From NCBI GenBank assembly GCA_017626035.1, contig JAGAJR010000026.1:1-64000 (forward strand): 64,000 bases of DNA, read 5' to 3'. Below the pieces are notes generated by a model. The model worked only from the letters and a program-made list of their open reading frames with translations, had not been told where the DNA came from and searched no databases. Below are positions 1 through 9,029 of this stretch, piece by piece (position 1 is the stretch's first letter; every line of letters begins with the position of its first letter). The position numbers and the translations under genes were made by a program. The stretch comes from Alphaproteobacteria bacterium (GTDB lineage Bacteria; Pseudomonadota; Alphaproteobacteria; RF32; CAG-239).

Positions 1-71
1 GGAGAATCAATACAAAGCAAAAATCCGACCAATGGTTTAAGCGAAAAATATGAAACAGCCTTAAAACAACA

Positions 72-96
72 AAAAGCCTTGATAATCAAGGCTTTT
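72..96 (-). terminator. Intrinsic terminator of tRNA-Phe
   Basis: A 10-bp hairpin (AAAAGCCTTG paired with CAAGGCTTTT) followed by a T-run on the minus strand lies directly downstream of tRNA-Phe. Confidence 0.8.
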
Positions 97-99
97 AAG

Positions 100-175
<76 letters not shown>

Positions 176-274
176 ATTGATTTTTAAGCAATCAACGAAA
201 AGGTTTATATAGTATATTTTTTTGCTTGTCCAGCATAAAATTTAATTATTATAATTTTTTTCACAATTATTTAT

Positions 275-312
275 AAAAAAAGTCCGCCTTCAGATAAGGG
301 GACTTTTTTATA
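275..312 (-). terminator. Intrinsic terminator after the small membrane protein gene
   Basis: AAGTCC..CTT stem paired with AAGG..GGACTT and followed on the minus strand by a run of T, just past the stop codon of the gene at 329-757. Confidence 0.75.
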
Positions 313-328
313 AAGTTTGGAAATCCGT

Positions 329-757
329 TTATTTTTTGTTAGCGAAGTCTATCCATAGCAATATGTAAAACAAGGCAGCTCCCAACATAAGACTGCCCAT
401 TTGTATATGTAACAGTATGATTTTCCATGGACTTAAAAGACTTATGCCGGCATTGATGCTGCCGAAGATAATACCATTGAAAATGCATAGGATTGAAAGG
501 CTTCCAGTACTCAGAAAGGCTATTTTGTGTTTTCTGTTTTTGAAGTCAACTTTGCTGAGAAAATCTTTTCCGATATAGAGAAGAATTATTGAGACGATTA
601 ATATTCCCAATGTAGCGAGAGCGAACATTTGGTTTATAAGCTCTTTTAAGGCAAGTGCTTTAATGTTAAAAAACAGGGCGACAGCAAAAGCAATTCCGAT
701 AATAAAATACATTATGCCGGTGTATTTACGGATAAGTTCAGGATTTTTTTGTTCCAT
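329..757 (-). CDS. Hypothetical four-helix membrane protein
   Basis: A 142-residue protein that I do not recognise. Hydrophobic stretches suggest four transmembrane helices at about residues 14-34, 42-63, 80-105 and 115-136, with a basic loop (KNRKHK) between helices 2 and 3 and a lysine pair at the C-terminus. No catalytic motif is visible. It starts at an ATG with only a weak ribosome site, stands alone between tRNA-Phe and the DUF2934 pair, and has its own terminator. It is probably an inner-membrane protein of unknown role. Confidence 0.7.
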   Translation of the reverse strand: MEQKNPELIRKYTGIMYFIIGIAFAVALFFNIKALALKELINQMFALATLGILIVSIILLYIGKDFLSKVDFKNRKHKIAFLSTGSLSILCIFNGIIFGSINAGISLLSPWKIILLHIQMGSLMLGAALFYILLWIDFANKK

Positions 758-934
758 AATTTTGAGTGTATTTAGTTAATAATAGAGATATGCTTAAAAA
801 TTGTATTTTATCTTATAGCATTAATGCGAGAAAAAAGCAATTAATAAATTAAAAATTGTATTTTGATAATCTTTTTTTAATAACTTCACAGTATAAAAAA
901 CACGATTTAATTGAAAATTTATTGGAGACTATCA

Positions 935-1198
935 ATGACTAACTTTAATGAAAACGCTATTCGCGAAGCTGCTTACTATATTTGGAAAAACAACGGTTGT
1001 CCTGCTAATACCAGTGCTCAGGACTGGAATGCCGCCATTAATCAATTGAATGCTATGGCCGCAGCCAAAACAACAACCAAAAAAGCAACTTGCAAATCTG
1101 CTGCGTCTTCTTTGGCTAAGTTGTCTGCCGGTGCTGCTTCTTTGAAGAATAAAGCTGCTTCTACTTTGAAAAAAGCATCTGCCAAAAAAGCTAAATAA
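935..1198 (+). CDS. DUF2934 family protein with Lys/Ala-rich tail (copy 1)
   Basis: An 87-residue protein. Residues about 6-36 (IREAAYYIWKNNG...DWNAAI) match the DUF2934 signature, a short helical domain common in alphaproteobacteria and of unknown function. The C-terminal half is almost entirely Ala, Lys, Ser and Thr, resembling histone H1-like tails, so a nucleic-acid-binding role is possible but not shown. A TTG lies 24 nt upstream in frame, but GGAG about 7 nt before the ATG at 935 favours this start. It is the first of two tandem paralogues and has its own terminator. Confidence 0.85.
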   Translation: MTNFNENAIREAAYYIWKNNGCPANTSAQDWNAAINQLNAMAAAKTTTKKATCKSAASSLAKLSAGAASLKNKAASTLKKASAKKAK

Positions 1199-1213
1199 AT
1201 TAGTTTTTTCTCT

Positions 1214-1247
1214 GAAAAAGAGGTCTTTTGCAGGCCTCTTTTTTTTT
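1214..1247 (+). terminator. Terminator of DUF2934 copy 1
   Basis: AAAAAGAGG is matched by CCTCTTTTT with a following T-run, between the two DUF2934 genes. Confidence 0.75.
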
Positions 1248-1329
1248 GTAATTTCGGGGTTGTTTGTTAATGTTTTGATAAATATTTATGGACTATAAAA
1301 GAACATATTTGTTTTGAAGGAGTTTGAAG

Positions 1330-1635
1330 ATGACTAATTTTAGTGAAGATGCAATCCGTGAGACGGCGTATTATATTTGGAAAAATAACGGTTGTCCTGC
1401 CAATACCAGCGTTCAGGACTGGAGTGCCGCTATTGAGCAGTTGGAAAGAAAAGACGCTTTGGCTGCTGCCAAGAAAATTTCTTCTTTATACAGAGCAGCT
1501 TCTTTGACCCCGCGTTTGAAGTTTGATGTCAGCAAGGCTGCTGCTCATGCTGCTCCGTATATTTTGGCGAAAGCTTCTTCCAAGACGGTTATTTCCGCTG
1601 CCGGAATGAGAAAAGTTGCCAAAAAAGCCAAATAA
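1330..1635 (+). CDS. DUF2934 family protein with basic tail (copy 2)
   Basis: A 101-residue paralogue of the preceding gene. The N-terminal 40 residues are nearly identical (AIRETAYYIWKNNGCPANTS...DWSAAIEQL). The C-terminal part has diverged but stays Ala/Lys-rich and ends KKAK, as copy 1 does. AAGGAG at about 1317 is 8 nt before the ATG at 1330. Strong conservation of the DUF2934 part with free drift of the tail suggests that the helical domain carries the specific function and the tail mainly carries charge. It is separately terminated, so the two copies can be expressed independently. Confidence 0.85.
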   Translation: MTNFSEDAIRETAYYIWKNNGCPANTSVQDWSAAIEQLERKDALAAAKKISSLYRAASLTPRLKFDVSKAAAHAAPYILAKASSKTVISAAGMRKVAKKAK

Positions 1636-1649
1636 AGTTTGTTTCTGAG

Positions 1650-1678
1650 AAAAAGCTCCGTAAAACCGGAGCTTTTTT
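1650..1678 (+). terminator. Bidirectional terminator between DUF2934 copy 2 and topA
   Basis: AAAAAGCTCCG paired with CGGAGCTTTTTT around a TAAAAC loop. It has T-runs on both strands, so it can stop both this gene and the converging topA transcript. Confidence 0.8.
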
Positions 1679-1720
1679 GGTATTAAGTCCTTCGATTAGG
1701 TCGAGGGGATTTTTTTGTAT

Positions 1721-4186
1721 TTATTTTTTAGCAGACATAATTTTCAATGCGTCTTCCAAGGTGAGTTCTTTGTCTTTCATATCTCTCGGAATGGCATAAT
1801 TGTTTTTGCCGCATTTGATATATGGCCCGTAGCGTCCGCTTAACAAGGTAATATCGTTTTTATCTTTGGGATTTTTACCTAAAACAACGCCTTGAGGTTT
1901 TTCGGCAACGTTTTTTAAAATTTTTTCGGCACGTTCCAAAGTGATATTAAAGATGTTATCATTACCGGTCAGGGATTTGGATTTTCCGCCTTGTTTGAGG
2001 TATGGTCCGAATTTTCCGATGTTAACTTCAATTCCGTTGCCTAATTGTCGAGGCAGGCTTAACAAAACAGAGGCCTGTTCGGGGGTTACTTCTTCCGGTT
2101 TGATGTTTTTCGGGAGGGCGGAACGTTTTGGTTTCTCGGTTGTGGCGGTCGCATCTTCTCCAAGTTGGAGGTAATAGCCGTAAGGACCTTTTTTGAGATA
2201 CATTTTTAAGCCGTTGAGTTCGCCCAGTTCTTTATCTTCTGGGTTAGCCGGTTTCGGCGTGTCGTTGTTGATTTCATCGACAACGTCGGTCAGCGGTTTG
2301 GTGTATTTACATTCCGGATAGTTGGAACAACCCAGAAAGGCTCCGAATTTGCCGAGCTTGATACTTAAGCGTCCTTTTCCGCATTCCGGGCAAATACGCG
2401 GATCCGAGCCGTCTTCGCGAGGAGGAAATAAGTGGTAAGACAGGACTTCATCTATCTTTTCAATGACTTCACTGATTTGCAAAGGCTTAACGGCATCAAT
2501 GTTTTTGATAAATTTTACCCAAAAGCCGCCTAAAAGTTTTTTCCATTCCATTTCGCCGTTGGAAACATTATCCAAATATTCTTCCAGTTGGGCGGTAAAG
2601 TCATATTCAACATACTTTTTGAAAAAGTTTTCCAAAAAGACGGTTACAATCCGGCCGCGGTCCTCCGGAATAAAACGCATTTTTTCAATACGGACGTATT
2701 TGCGTTCCTGTAAAACGGCCATAATCGACGCATAGGTTGACGGACGTCCGATACCCAGTTCTTCCAGGCGTTTTACCAGACTGGCTTCGGTAAATCTCGG
2801 AGGAGGGGTGGTGAAGTGTTGTTCCGGCGTGATTTCTCCTTTGTCAACATTCTCGCCTTGTTCAACGTTCGGGAGAATACGGTTCTCATCATCTTCGTCA
2901 TTGTCGTCTTTGCTTTCGACATAGAGTTTGAGGAAACCGTCAAAGTCGATTACCTGTCCGTTGGCACGCAGTAAAATCTGTTTGTCCGCAGAGAGGGAAT
3001 CTATAACGACTTTGTCCATAACGGCAGGATTCATCTGGCAGGCAACCGTTCTTTTCCAAATGAGTTCATATAATTTATGTCCGTCGGCGTCGAGTTTTGT
3101 TTCCAGCTTTTTCGGCGTGTTGGTTAAATCGGACGGGCGGATGGCTTCGTGTGCTTCCTGGGCGTTTTTGGTTTTGTTTTTGTATTCCTTGGCCGTTTTA
3201 GGAAGATAAGCTTCGCCGAAATATTTGAGAATAACTTCCCGACAAGCGGCAATGGCCTCTTTGGACAAATTGACCGCGTCGGTACGCATATAGGTAATTA
3301 AACCGTCTTCGTAAAGTTTTTGAGCAACCTGCATGGTCTTTTTGGCACTGAAACGCAATTTGCGGGCGGCTTCCTGCTGCAAGGTTGAGGTGGTAAACGG
3401 AGGGGACGGATAACGATTGGTCTTTTTGCGTTCGACGTTTGAAACGGCAAAGGTTTGTGCTTCAATCTTTGCTTTAGCTTCCAGAGCCTTTTCTTCTGAA
3501 TTTAAATCAAATTTTTCAAGTTTTTTGCCGTCGAGATTAATCAGTCTGGATTTTATCAGAGCCTGAGTTTTGGTAATAAGGTCGACATCGACGGTCCAAT
3601 ATTCTTCCGATTTGAATTTTTCAATTTCGGTTTCACGTTCGCAAATTAATCTCAGGGCGACGGACTGGACGCGGCCGGCGGATTTTGACCCCGGCAGTTT
3701 TCTCCACAAAACAGGAGAAAGCGTAAAGCCGACAAGGTAGTCCAAAGCCCGGCGGGCCATGTAAGCCGAAACCAAGTTGTCGTCAATTTGACGAGGGTTT
3801 TTGATGGCTTCGGTAACGGCGGATTTGGTAATTTCGTGGAAAACCACGCGTTCGATTTTTTTGTCTTTGATTTTCTTTCTGGCCGTCAATTCTTCAAGAA
3901 TGTGCCAGGCAATTGCTTCTCCCTCTCTATCCGGGTCGGATGCGAGGACAATCGTATCACAGTCTTTGAGGGCGGTTATAATGTCGTTCAGGCGTTTTTT
4001 GCCGCCGGAACTCAATTCCCAGGTCATGGCGAAACTGTCATCGGGATTAACGGAGCCGTCTTTGCTCGGAAGGTCTCGTATATGTCCGAAACTGGCCAGG
4101 ACTTTGTAGTCTTTTCCGAGGTATTTGTTAATGGTTTTGGCTTTCGCCGGAGATTCCACGATAACTAATTTCATAGCTTTTTCCAT
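1721..4186 (-). CDS. topA: DNA topoisomerase I
   Basis: An 821-residue type IA topoisomerase that relaxes negative supercoils. The TOPRIM domain is at the N-terminus (KLVIVESPAKAKTI, then DPDREGEAIAWH). The catalytic tyrosine is in GLITYMRTDA. One four-cysteine zinc finger (CPEC...GCSNYPEC) is followed by three TopoI C-terminal repeats of the K[FY]GPYL type, as in alphaproteobacteria. The first ATG directly abuts the dprA stop codon (TAAATG); an internal ATG four codons later (MKLVIVES) is an equally good start. It is the last gene of the minus-strand plsY-dprA-topA operon. Confidence 0.97.
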   Translation of the reverse strand: MEKAMKLVIVESPAKAKTINKYLGKDYKVLASFGHIRDLPSKDGSVNPDDSFAMTWELSSGGKKRLNDIITALKDCDTIVLASDPDREGEAIAWHILEELTARKKIKDKKIERVVFHEITKSAVTEAIKNPRQIDDNLVSAYMARRALDYLVGFTLSPVLWRKLPGSKSAGRVQSVALRLICERETEIEKFKSEEYWTVDVDLITKTQALIKSRLINLDGKKLEKFDLNSEEKALEAKAKIEAQTFAVSNVERKKTNRYPSPPFTTSTLQQEAARKLRFSAKKTMQVAQKLYEDGLITYMRTDAVNLSKEAIAACREVILKYFGEAYLPKTAKEYKNKTKNAQEAHEAIRPSDLTNTPKKLETKLDADGHKLYELIWKRTVACQMNPAVMDKVVIDSLSADKQILLRANGQVIDFDGFLKLYVESKDDNDEDDENRILPNVEQGENVDKGEITPEQHFTTPPPRFTEASLVKRLEELGIGRPSTYASIMAVLQERKYVRIEKMRFIPEDRGRIVTVFLENFFKKYVEYDFTAQLEEYLDNVSNGEMEWKKLLGGFWVKFIKNIDAVKPLQISEVIEKIDEVLSYHLFPPREDGSDPRICPECGKGRLSIKLGKFGAFLGCSNYPECKYTKPLTDVVDEINNDTPKPANPEDKELGELNGLKMYLKKGPYGYYLQLGEDATATTEKPKRSALPKNIKPEEVTPEQASVLLSLPRQLGNGIEVNIGKFGPYLKQGGKSKSLTGNDNIFNITLERAEKILKNVAEKPQGVVLGKNPKDKNDITLLSGRYGPYIKCGKNNYAIPRDMKDKELTLEDALKIMSAKK

Positions 4187-5329
4187 TTACTTCTTAATCA
4201 ATGCCACTTTGTTGCCAACCTGGCGTTCGATAATTCCGTTCATTTCCAGTTCTAATAATTCCATGGAAACCGTTGCCGAATCAAGGCCGGAATTTCTGAT
4301 AATCTCATCCACATAAGTGCCTGACGTGCTCAGATATTCCCGGACGGATTTGGTGGCGGCAATATTTTCCGTAACGGGAATATTGTCGGTTTTAAGCGGT
4401 TTGTCAATAGCTTTGCTGAATAAATTTTGTTCAGGGGTTTCCTTATACTTATTAGTATAAGATTTTATTTGCCGGTGGTTATTCATGCTTAAAATGTGCA
4501 AAATATCTTCGGAAGTTTCAACCAATACGGCTCCGTCTTTAATAAGTTTGTTCGGCCCTTGGGAACGGGCGTCGTTCGGGGAACCCGGAATTGCAAAGAT
4601 GTCTTTGCCCTGTTCAAGAGCCAGACGAGCGGTTATTAAAGAACCGGAGTGGAGTGTGGCTTCGACAACCAGCGTTCCCAGAGATAATCCGGCAACAAGG
4701 CGGTTCCGTCTCGGAAAATTGTTGGCTTGAGGTTCCGTGCCCAGCGGAAATTCCGAGATAATGACACCCTGTTCGGCAATTTGGTGATACAGAGCAGTAT
4801 TTTCCGCAGGGTAAGGCACATCTACGCCAGTGCCGAGAACGGCAATCGTCGGTCCTTTTTGTCCGAGAGCATACATGGCTCCTTTGTGAGCGGCGGAATC
4901 AATTCCCCGAGCCATGCCCGAAACGATGACAATTTCATTTTCCGTGAGGTCGTAAGCTATTCTGGAGGCGAGTTTTCTTCCGTTAATTGAGGCATTTCTG
5001 GCTCCGACGACGGAGAGGGACAACGGATGGTGCAAAATTTCCGTGTTTCCCAAAGCATATAAGACGGGAGGAGCGTCTTCCAGATTTTTAAGCGGTTTGG
5101 GATAGAACGAATCGTTGGAAGTTAAAATGCGTATTCCTTTGGAACGGCACAGGTCGAATTCTTTGACGGCAAGTTCTCGGGGAAAGCGTTTGCATTTGGA
5201 AGGCAAATTACCGAGAGCCTCTTTGGCACTTTTGTATTTGGCTAAGAGTTTATGAAATGTAACCGGTCCGACATTGTCAGAATTTATCAGTTGGAGCCAG
5301 TCGATGATTTCCTCGTCGGCAGTTTTCAC
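4187..5329 (-). CDS. dprA: DNA-processing protein DprA
   Basis: A 380-residue DprA/Smf protein, the loader of RecA onto incoming single-stranded DNA in transformation. The Rossmann-like core shows SVVGARNAS, VSGMARGIDSAAH and GTGVDVPYPAEN. The C-terminal 60 residues form the usual winged-helix (DML1-like) domain. The start is a GTG, 3 nt after the plsY stop, with a poor Shine-Dalgarno, so translation is probably coupled. Together with comEC at about 18 kb this is part of a competence-type DNA uptake set; no pilus genes are in the window. Confidence 0.95.
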   Translation of the reverse strand: MKTADEEIIDWLQLINSDNVGPVTFHKLLAKYKSAKEALGNLPSKCKRFPRELAVKEFDLCRSKGIRILTSNDSFYPKPLKNLEDAPPVLYALGNTEILHHPLSLSVVGARNASINGRKLASRIAYDLTENEIVIVSGMARGIDSAAHKGAMYALGQKGPTIAVLGTGVDVPYPAENTALYHQIAEQGVIISEFPLGTEPQANNFPRRNRLVAGLSLGTLVVEATLHSGSLITARLALEQGKDIFAIPGSPNDARSQGPNKLIKDGAVLVETSEDILHILSMNNHRQIKSYTNKYKETPEQNLFSKAIDKPLKTDNIPVTENIAATKSVREYLSTSGTYVDEIIRNSGLDSATVSMELLELEMNGIIERQVGNKVALIKK

Positions 5330-5332
5330 TTT

Positions 5333-5974
5333 TTATTTCTTCTTAAATGAGATTTTGCTTTCCTGATGAGTGAGAAGGCGTTTGATATTGGCATGGTGGC
5401 GAACCAAGACCAGCAGGGCAATGGCCGAATAAAAGACAGCGTATACCGGCTCGGTCAGGAAAAACGCAAAAACGGGAACGGAGGCTGCTGCGGTAATGGC
5501 GGCTAAAGAGGAATAGCGGAACATAAAGGCCATAACGAGCCAAACGCCGAGAGCGATTAATCCGAGCTGCCAATTGGTGGCGACGATGAAACCGAATGCG
5601 GAAGCAACGCCTTTTCCGCCTTTGAATTTGAGCCAAACCGGAAAATTGTGTCCGAGAACGCCGAAGGTTCCGGCAATCAGTCCGGCAAGGACATTGGCAG
5701 TTGTATACAAACCGAACAGAACAAATCCGGTGTCGGGAACAAGCTTTTCAGCGACATAAGCGGCAATACCGGCTTTAGAGGCGTCCAAGATGACGGTAAG
5801 CAGGGCCAAATCTTTGCGTCCGGTACGAAGAACATTGGTGGCTCCGATGTTTCCCGAGCCGATTTTTCTGATGTCTCCCAATCCGGCCAGTCTGGTCAGA
5901 ACAAGACCGAAAGGAACGGAGCCGAGAAAATATCCGCCGACGGCACAAAGTGTGAAAATTGTATAAATGCCCAT
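5333..5974 (-). CDS. plsY: Glycerol-3-phosphate acyltransferase PlsY
   Basis: A 213-residue, multi-pass inner-membrane enzyme transferring acyl from acyl-phosphate to glycerol-3-phosphate. Family motifs are visible: GSVPFGL near the N-terminus, then SGNIGATN and FKGGKGVA. The reading frame is open 48 nt further upstream, but GGAAGG at 8 nt before the ATG at 5974 and the family's usual N-terminus favour this start. It is the first gene of the operon with dprA and topA and is divergent from pyrH. Confidence 0.95.
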   Translation of the reverse strand: MGIYTIFTLCAVGGYFLGSVPFGLVLTRLAGLGDIRKIGSGNIGATNVLRTGRKDLALLTVILDASKAGIAAYVAEKLVPDTGFVLFGLYTTANVLAGLIAGTFGVLGHNFPVWLKFKGGKGVASAFGFIVATNWQLGLIALGVWLVMAFMFRYSSLAAITAAASVPVFAFFLTEPVYAVFYSAIALLVLVRHHANIKRLLTHQESKISFKKK

Positions 5975-6169
5975 AGTTTTTGCCTTCCAAAATAGTTTTA
6001 AACTGATGTCAGTTTTAAACATTTACCCCTTAAAGTGCAATTGTTTTTTTAGAGTTGTTGATTAAGAGCGGGTTTTAAAAGCAAGAAATTATGGAGAAAA
6101 GTTAAAAATCTTGATGACAATATGATTAATTTCGTTAATATAAAGAAAATTTTGAATAAAGGCAGAAGT

Positions 6170-6889
6170 ATGAAACCGATATACAAAAGAATATTGCTTA
6201 AGCTTTCCGGCGAAGGGCTGATGGGCAGCAAAGAGTTCGGCATGGATGCCGCCGTGATTAATTCTTTGGCTGAGCAGATTAAACATATCAGGGATGCCGG
6301 TGTGGAAGTGTGCATTGTGGTCGGCGGCGGAAATATTTTCCGCGGAGCCAAAGATGCGGCAAAGGATATGGACTTGACCACGGCCCATTATGTGGGGATG
6401 ATGGCAACGGTTATGAATGCCTTGTTTGTTCAAAATGCTTTGGAAAATCTCGGAGCTGAGGCCAGAGTAATGTCAGGTCTGCACATCCCGGCCGTTTGCG
6501 AAAATTACATTTACCGCCGGGCAAGACGCCATTTGGAAAAGGGGCGGATTGTCATTTTTGCCGGCGGAACGGGAAATCCGTATTTTACGACAGATACGGG
6601 AGCGGCTTTGCGGGCTTCGGAAATGAAATGCGATGTTTTGCTGAAAGCTACGCAGGTTGACGGCGTGTATGACAGCGATCCCAAGAAAAATGCCGGAGCA
6701 AAACGGTATGACGCAGTCAGCTATGACGAGGTTATTTCCAAACAGTTGAAAGTTATGGACGCAGCGGCGGTTACTCTGGCGAAGGAAAACAGAATCCCGA
6801 TCGTGGTATTTGCCCAGAAAGGTAAAAATGCGTTGGCCGATGCCGTCTCGGGAAAAGGCGAGTTTACTATAATTAAAGAAGAGGTATAA
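6170..6889 (+). CDS. pyrH: Uridylate kinase (UMP kinase)
   Basis: A 239-residue amino-acid-kinase-fold enzyme that phosphorylates UMP to UDP in pyrimidine nucleotide synthesis. It shows RILLKLSGEGL at the N-terminus, VVGGGNIFRG for phosphate binding, and GTGNPYFTTDTGAALRA, typical of bacterial PyrH. The frame is open 48 nt upstream, but the ATG at 6170 gives the family's length. It begins the long plus-strand operon and sits 5 nt before frr, the usual bacterial pairing. Confidence 0.96.
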   Translation: MKPIYKRILLKLSGEGLMGSKEFGMDAAVINSLAEQIKHIRDAGVEVCIVVGGGNIFRGAKDAAKDMDLTTAHYVGMMATVMNALFVQNALENLGAEARVMSGLHIPAVCENYIYRRARRHLEKGRIVIFAGGTGNPYFTTDTGAALRASEMKCDVLLKATQVDGVYDSDPKKNAGAKRYDAVSYDEVISKQLKVMDAAAVTLAKENRIPIVVFAQKGKNALADAVSGKGEFTIIKEEV

Positions 6890-6894
6890 GAAAT

Positions 6895-7458
6895 ATGGCT
6901 GATTTTAGTGCAATTAAAGAAGACAGCAAAAACAGAATGGAAAAAACGCTTGAGGCTTTGCGTTCGGATTTTGGCGGTTTGCGTGCCGGAAGAGCTCATG
7001 CCAGCCTGCTGGACGGCATTATGGTTGAGGCTTACGGCAGTATGTCTCCGATTTCTCAGGTCGGAACGGTCAGTGTTCCCGATGCCAGAACCTTATCCGT
7101 CAGCGTTTGGGACAGAGGATTGGCTAAAGCTGTCGAAAAAGCCCTGAGAGAATCTGATTTGGGATTGAACCCTGTTTCCGACGGACAGCTTATCCGTATT
7201 CCTATTCCTCCGTTGAGTGAAGAAAGAAGAAAAGAACTGGTTAAAGTTGCCGGAAAATATGCCGAACAAGGTAAAGTGGCCATTCGCAATATTCGCAGAG
7301 ATGCTTTGGATGAAGTGAAGAAACTCAAAAAAGACAACGCTATTTCCGAAGATGATGAAAAAAGATATGAAAATGAAATTCAGAAGTTAACGGATGACTC
7401 GATTAAGAAAATTGACGAACAGCTGTCCGGTAAAGAAAAAGACATTATGCAGGTGTAA
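6895..7458 (+). CDS. frr: Ribosome-recycling factor
   Basis: A 187-residue protein of the usual RRF size. The two-domain pattern is clear: KTLEALRSDFGGLRAGRAH at the start of helix 1, the beta domain with GSMSPISQVGTVSVPDART, and the PLSEERRKELVK segment leading into the long C-terminal helices. It acts with EF-G to split post-termination ribosomes. AGAGG/AAGAA precedes the ATG. A strong hairpin lies between its stop and uppS. Confidence 0.97.
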   Translation: MADFSAIKEDSKNRMEKTLEALRSDFGGLRAGRAHASLLDGIMVEAYGSMSPISQVGTVSVPDARTLSVSVWDRGLAKAVEKALRESDLGLNPVSDGQLIRIPIPPLSEERRKELVKVAGKYAEQGKVAIRNIRRDALDEVKKLKKDNAISEDDEKRYENEIQKLTDDSIKKIDEQLSGKEKDIMQV

Positions 7459-7464
7459 TATATG

Positions 7465-7504
7465 AATGCAGGCAGAAATAATTGTTTTTCTGTCTGCATT
7501 TTTA
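7465..7504 (+). terminator. Terminator or attenuator between frr and uppS
   Basis: A 14-nt arm AATGCAGGCAGAAA pairs, with one mismatch, with TTTCTGTCTGCATT and is followed by TTTTA. It lies inside an otherwise continuous gene string, so it probably lowers rather than abolishes transcription of uppS and the downstream envelope genes. Confidence 0.7.
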
Positions 7505-7531
7505 CGATTGTGATGAATTAAGGTACTGATT

Positions 7532-8242
7532 TTGACTGAAAACAATAATAATCTACAGCATATTGCCATTATTATGGACGGGAACGGCCGTTGGGCAAAA
7601 CGGCGTGGTCTGCCGCGTGCCGCCGGCCATAAAAAAGGTGCGGAAACCGTTAAAGAAATTACGCGTGCCGCCGGAGACCTCGGTATCAAGTATTTGACGC
7701 TGTATGCTTTTTCTACGGAAAATTGGCAGAGAAGCAAAGAGGAAGTAGATACGTTAATGGGACTTCTCCGCGAATATTTGAAAAGCAACTTGGACGAGTT
7801 GAAGGAAAACAACGTTAAAATCCGTTTTATCGGCGAACGGGATATGCTGGATAAAGACATTGTCGACAGCATGGACAAACTGGAAGCCGAGACTGCCGCT
7901 AATGATGCACTGACGCTTTGTATTGCCTTAAGTTACGGTTCCAGACAAGAGATTGTCGGTGCCGTACGTAAAGTTGCCGCTTTGGCAAAAAGGGGTGATA
8001 TCTCGGTTAATGATATTGATATTAGAATGTTTTCTGATATGCTCTACACCAAAGATATACCGGATCCGGACTTATTAATCAGAACCAGCGGAGAGCAGAG
8101 AGTCAGCAATTATCTTTTGTGGCAGCTTGCTTATACCGAATTTTATTTTACCGATACTTTTTGGCCTGATTTTAATAAAAAGGAATTGGAAACTATTATT
8201 CAAAACTTTAACTCCAGGGAGAGAAGATATGGAAAAGTCTAA
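7532..8242 (+). CDS. uppS: Undecaprenyl diphosphate synthase (cis-prenyltransferase)
   Basis: A 236-residue UPP synthase making the C55 carrier lipid for peptidoglycan and LPS. Motifs in order: HIAIIMDGNGRWAKRRG, GHKKGAE, YLTLYAFSTENW and the RTSGEQRVSNYLLWQ block, all typical of the family. The start is a TTG preceded at 7-8 nt by AAGGT; no in-frame ATG occurs before the catalytic MDGNGRW motif. The end overlaps cdsA by 14 nt, suggesting translational coupling. Confidence 0.95.
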   Translation: MTENNNNLQHIAIIMDGNGRWAKRRGLPRAAGHKKGAETVKEITRAAGDLGIKYLTLYAFSTENWQRSKEEVDTLMGLLREYLKSNLDELKENNVKIRFIGERDMLDKDIVDSMDKLEAETAANDALTLCIALSYGSRQEIVGAVRKVAALAKRGDISVNDIDIRMFSDMLYTKDIPDPDLLIRTSGEQRVSNYLLWQLAYTEFYFTDTFWPDFNKKELETIIQNFNSRERRYGKV

Positions 8243-9020
8243 GAAAAGCTCTTTAATCAAGAGGACGTTAACCGCTCTTGTTCTGGCTCCTCTGACGATT
8301 GGGATTCTTTATCTCGGGCATCCTTATCTGAATGTTTTGGCCTTGGTTGCCGGGGCTATGCTTTGTTGGGAGTGGGATAATATGGTTCCGCACCGGGGAT
8401 CTACGGTTTATGTGATTTGTTATGTTACGGCATTGGCAGCCGCCGTTTTGATGTCTTGTCCGATAATGATTGCCCTGCTTATTGCCGGGGCTTCCCTTTT
8501 GGTTTGGATTAAGGCCAAAGGCGAGGGACGGAGAAACCTTTTGACGCTCGGCGTATCTTATATTTCCGTTGGTATCGGTTCGCTGGTTTGGCTGTATAAT
8601 ACCGTCGGGTTTACAACGACAATTTGGTATGTGTTGATGGTTTGGGGAATGGATATCGGCGGTTATGTTATCGGGTCTACGCTTAAAGGGCCGAAGCTGG
8701 CTCCGAAAATAAGCCCGAACAAAACCTGGTCCGGATTGGTGGGCGGAATGATGTTTGCCGTTATTATAAGTCTGATTTTTTCCAATGTTTTCGGTGCTTA
8801 CGGAAATCATTTCATTTATGCTGTTCTGGGGGCTGTTATTGCCGTTATTGCCCAGATCGGCGATTTGTTCGAATCACACATTAAAAGAAGTCTCGGCATT
8901 AAAGATTCCAGCAATTTGATTCCGGGACACGGAGGCGTTTTTGACCGTGTGGACGGTTTGATTTTTGCGGCTCCTTTTGTCGTCTTGTTGTTTAAATATG
9001 GTATGATGTTTTTAGGTTAA
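8229..9020 (+). CDS. cdsA: Phosphatidate cytidylyltransferase
   Basis: A 263-residue multi-pass membrane enzyme making CDP-diacylglycerol from phosphatidate and CTP. The C-terminal family signature is complete: SPNKTWSGLVGG, then GDLFESHIKRSLGIKDSS and PGHGGVFDRVDG. GGGAGAGAAG lies just before the ATG at 8229; longer in-frame starts would run far into uppS. It is followed by rseP after 9 nt in the conserved order uppS-cdsA-rseP-bamA. Confidence 0.95.
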   Translation: MEKSKKSSLIKRTLTALVLAPLTIGILYLGHPYLNVLALVAGAMLCWEWDNMVPHRGSTVYVICYVTALAAAVLMSCPIMIALLIAGASLLVWIKAKGEGRRNLLTLGVSYISVGIGSLVWLYNTVGFTTTIWYVLMVWGMDIGGYVIGSTLKGPKLAPKISPNKTWSGLVGGMMFAVIISLIFSNVFGAYGNHFIYAVLGAVIAVIAQIGDLFESHIKRSLGIKDSSNLIPGHGGVFDRVDGLIFAAPFVVLLFKYGMMFLG

Positions 9021-9029
9021 GGTAAGAAA

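Noticed and set aside
7465-7504. Strong hairpin after frr considered as the end of an operon
   Set aside because: No promoter is evident before uppS, which starts 27 nt later, so partial attenuation fits better than full separation.
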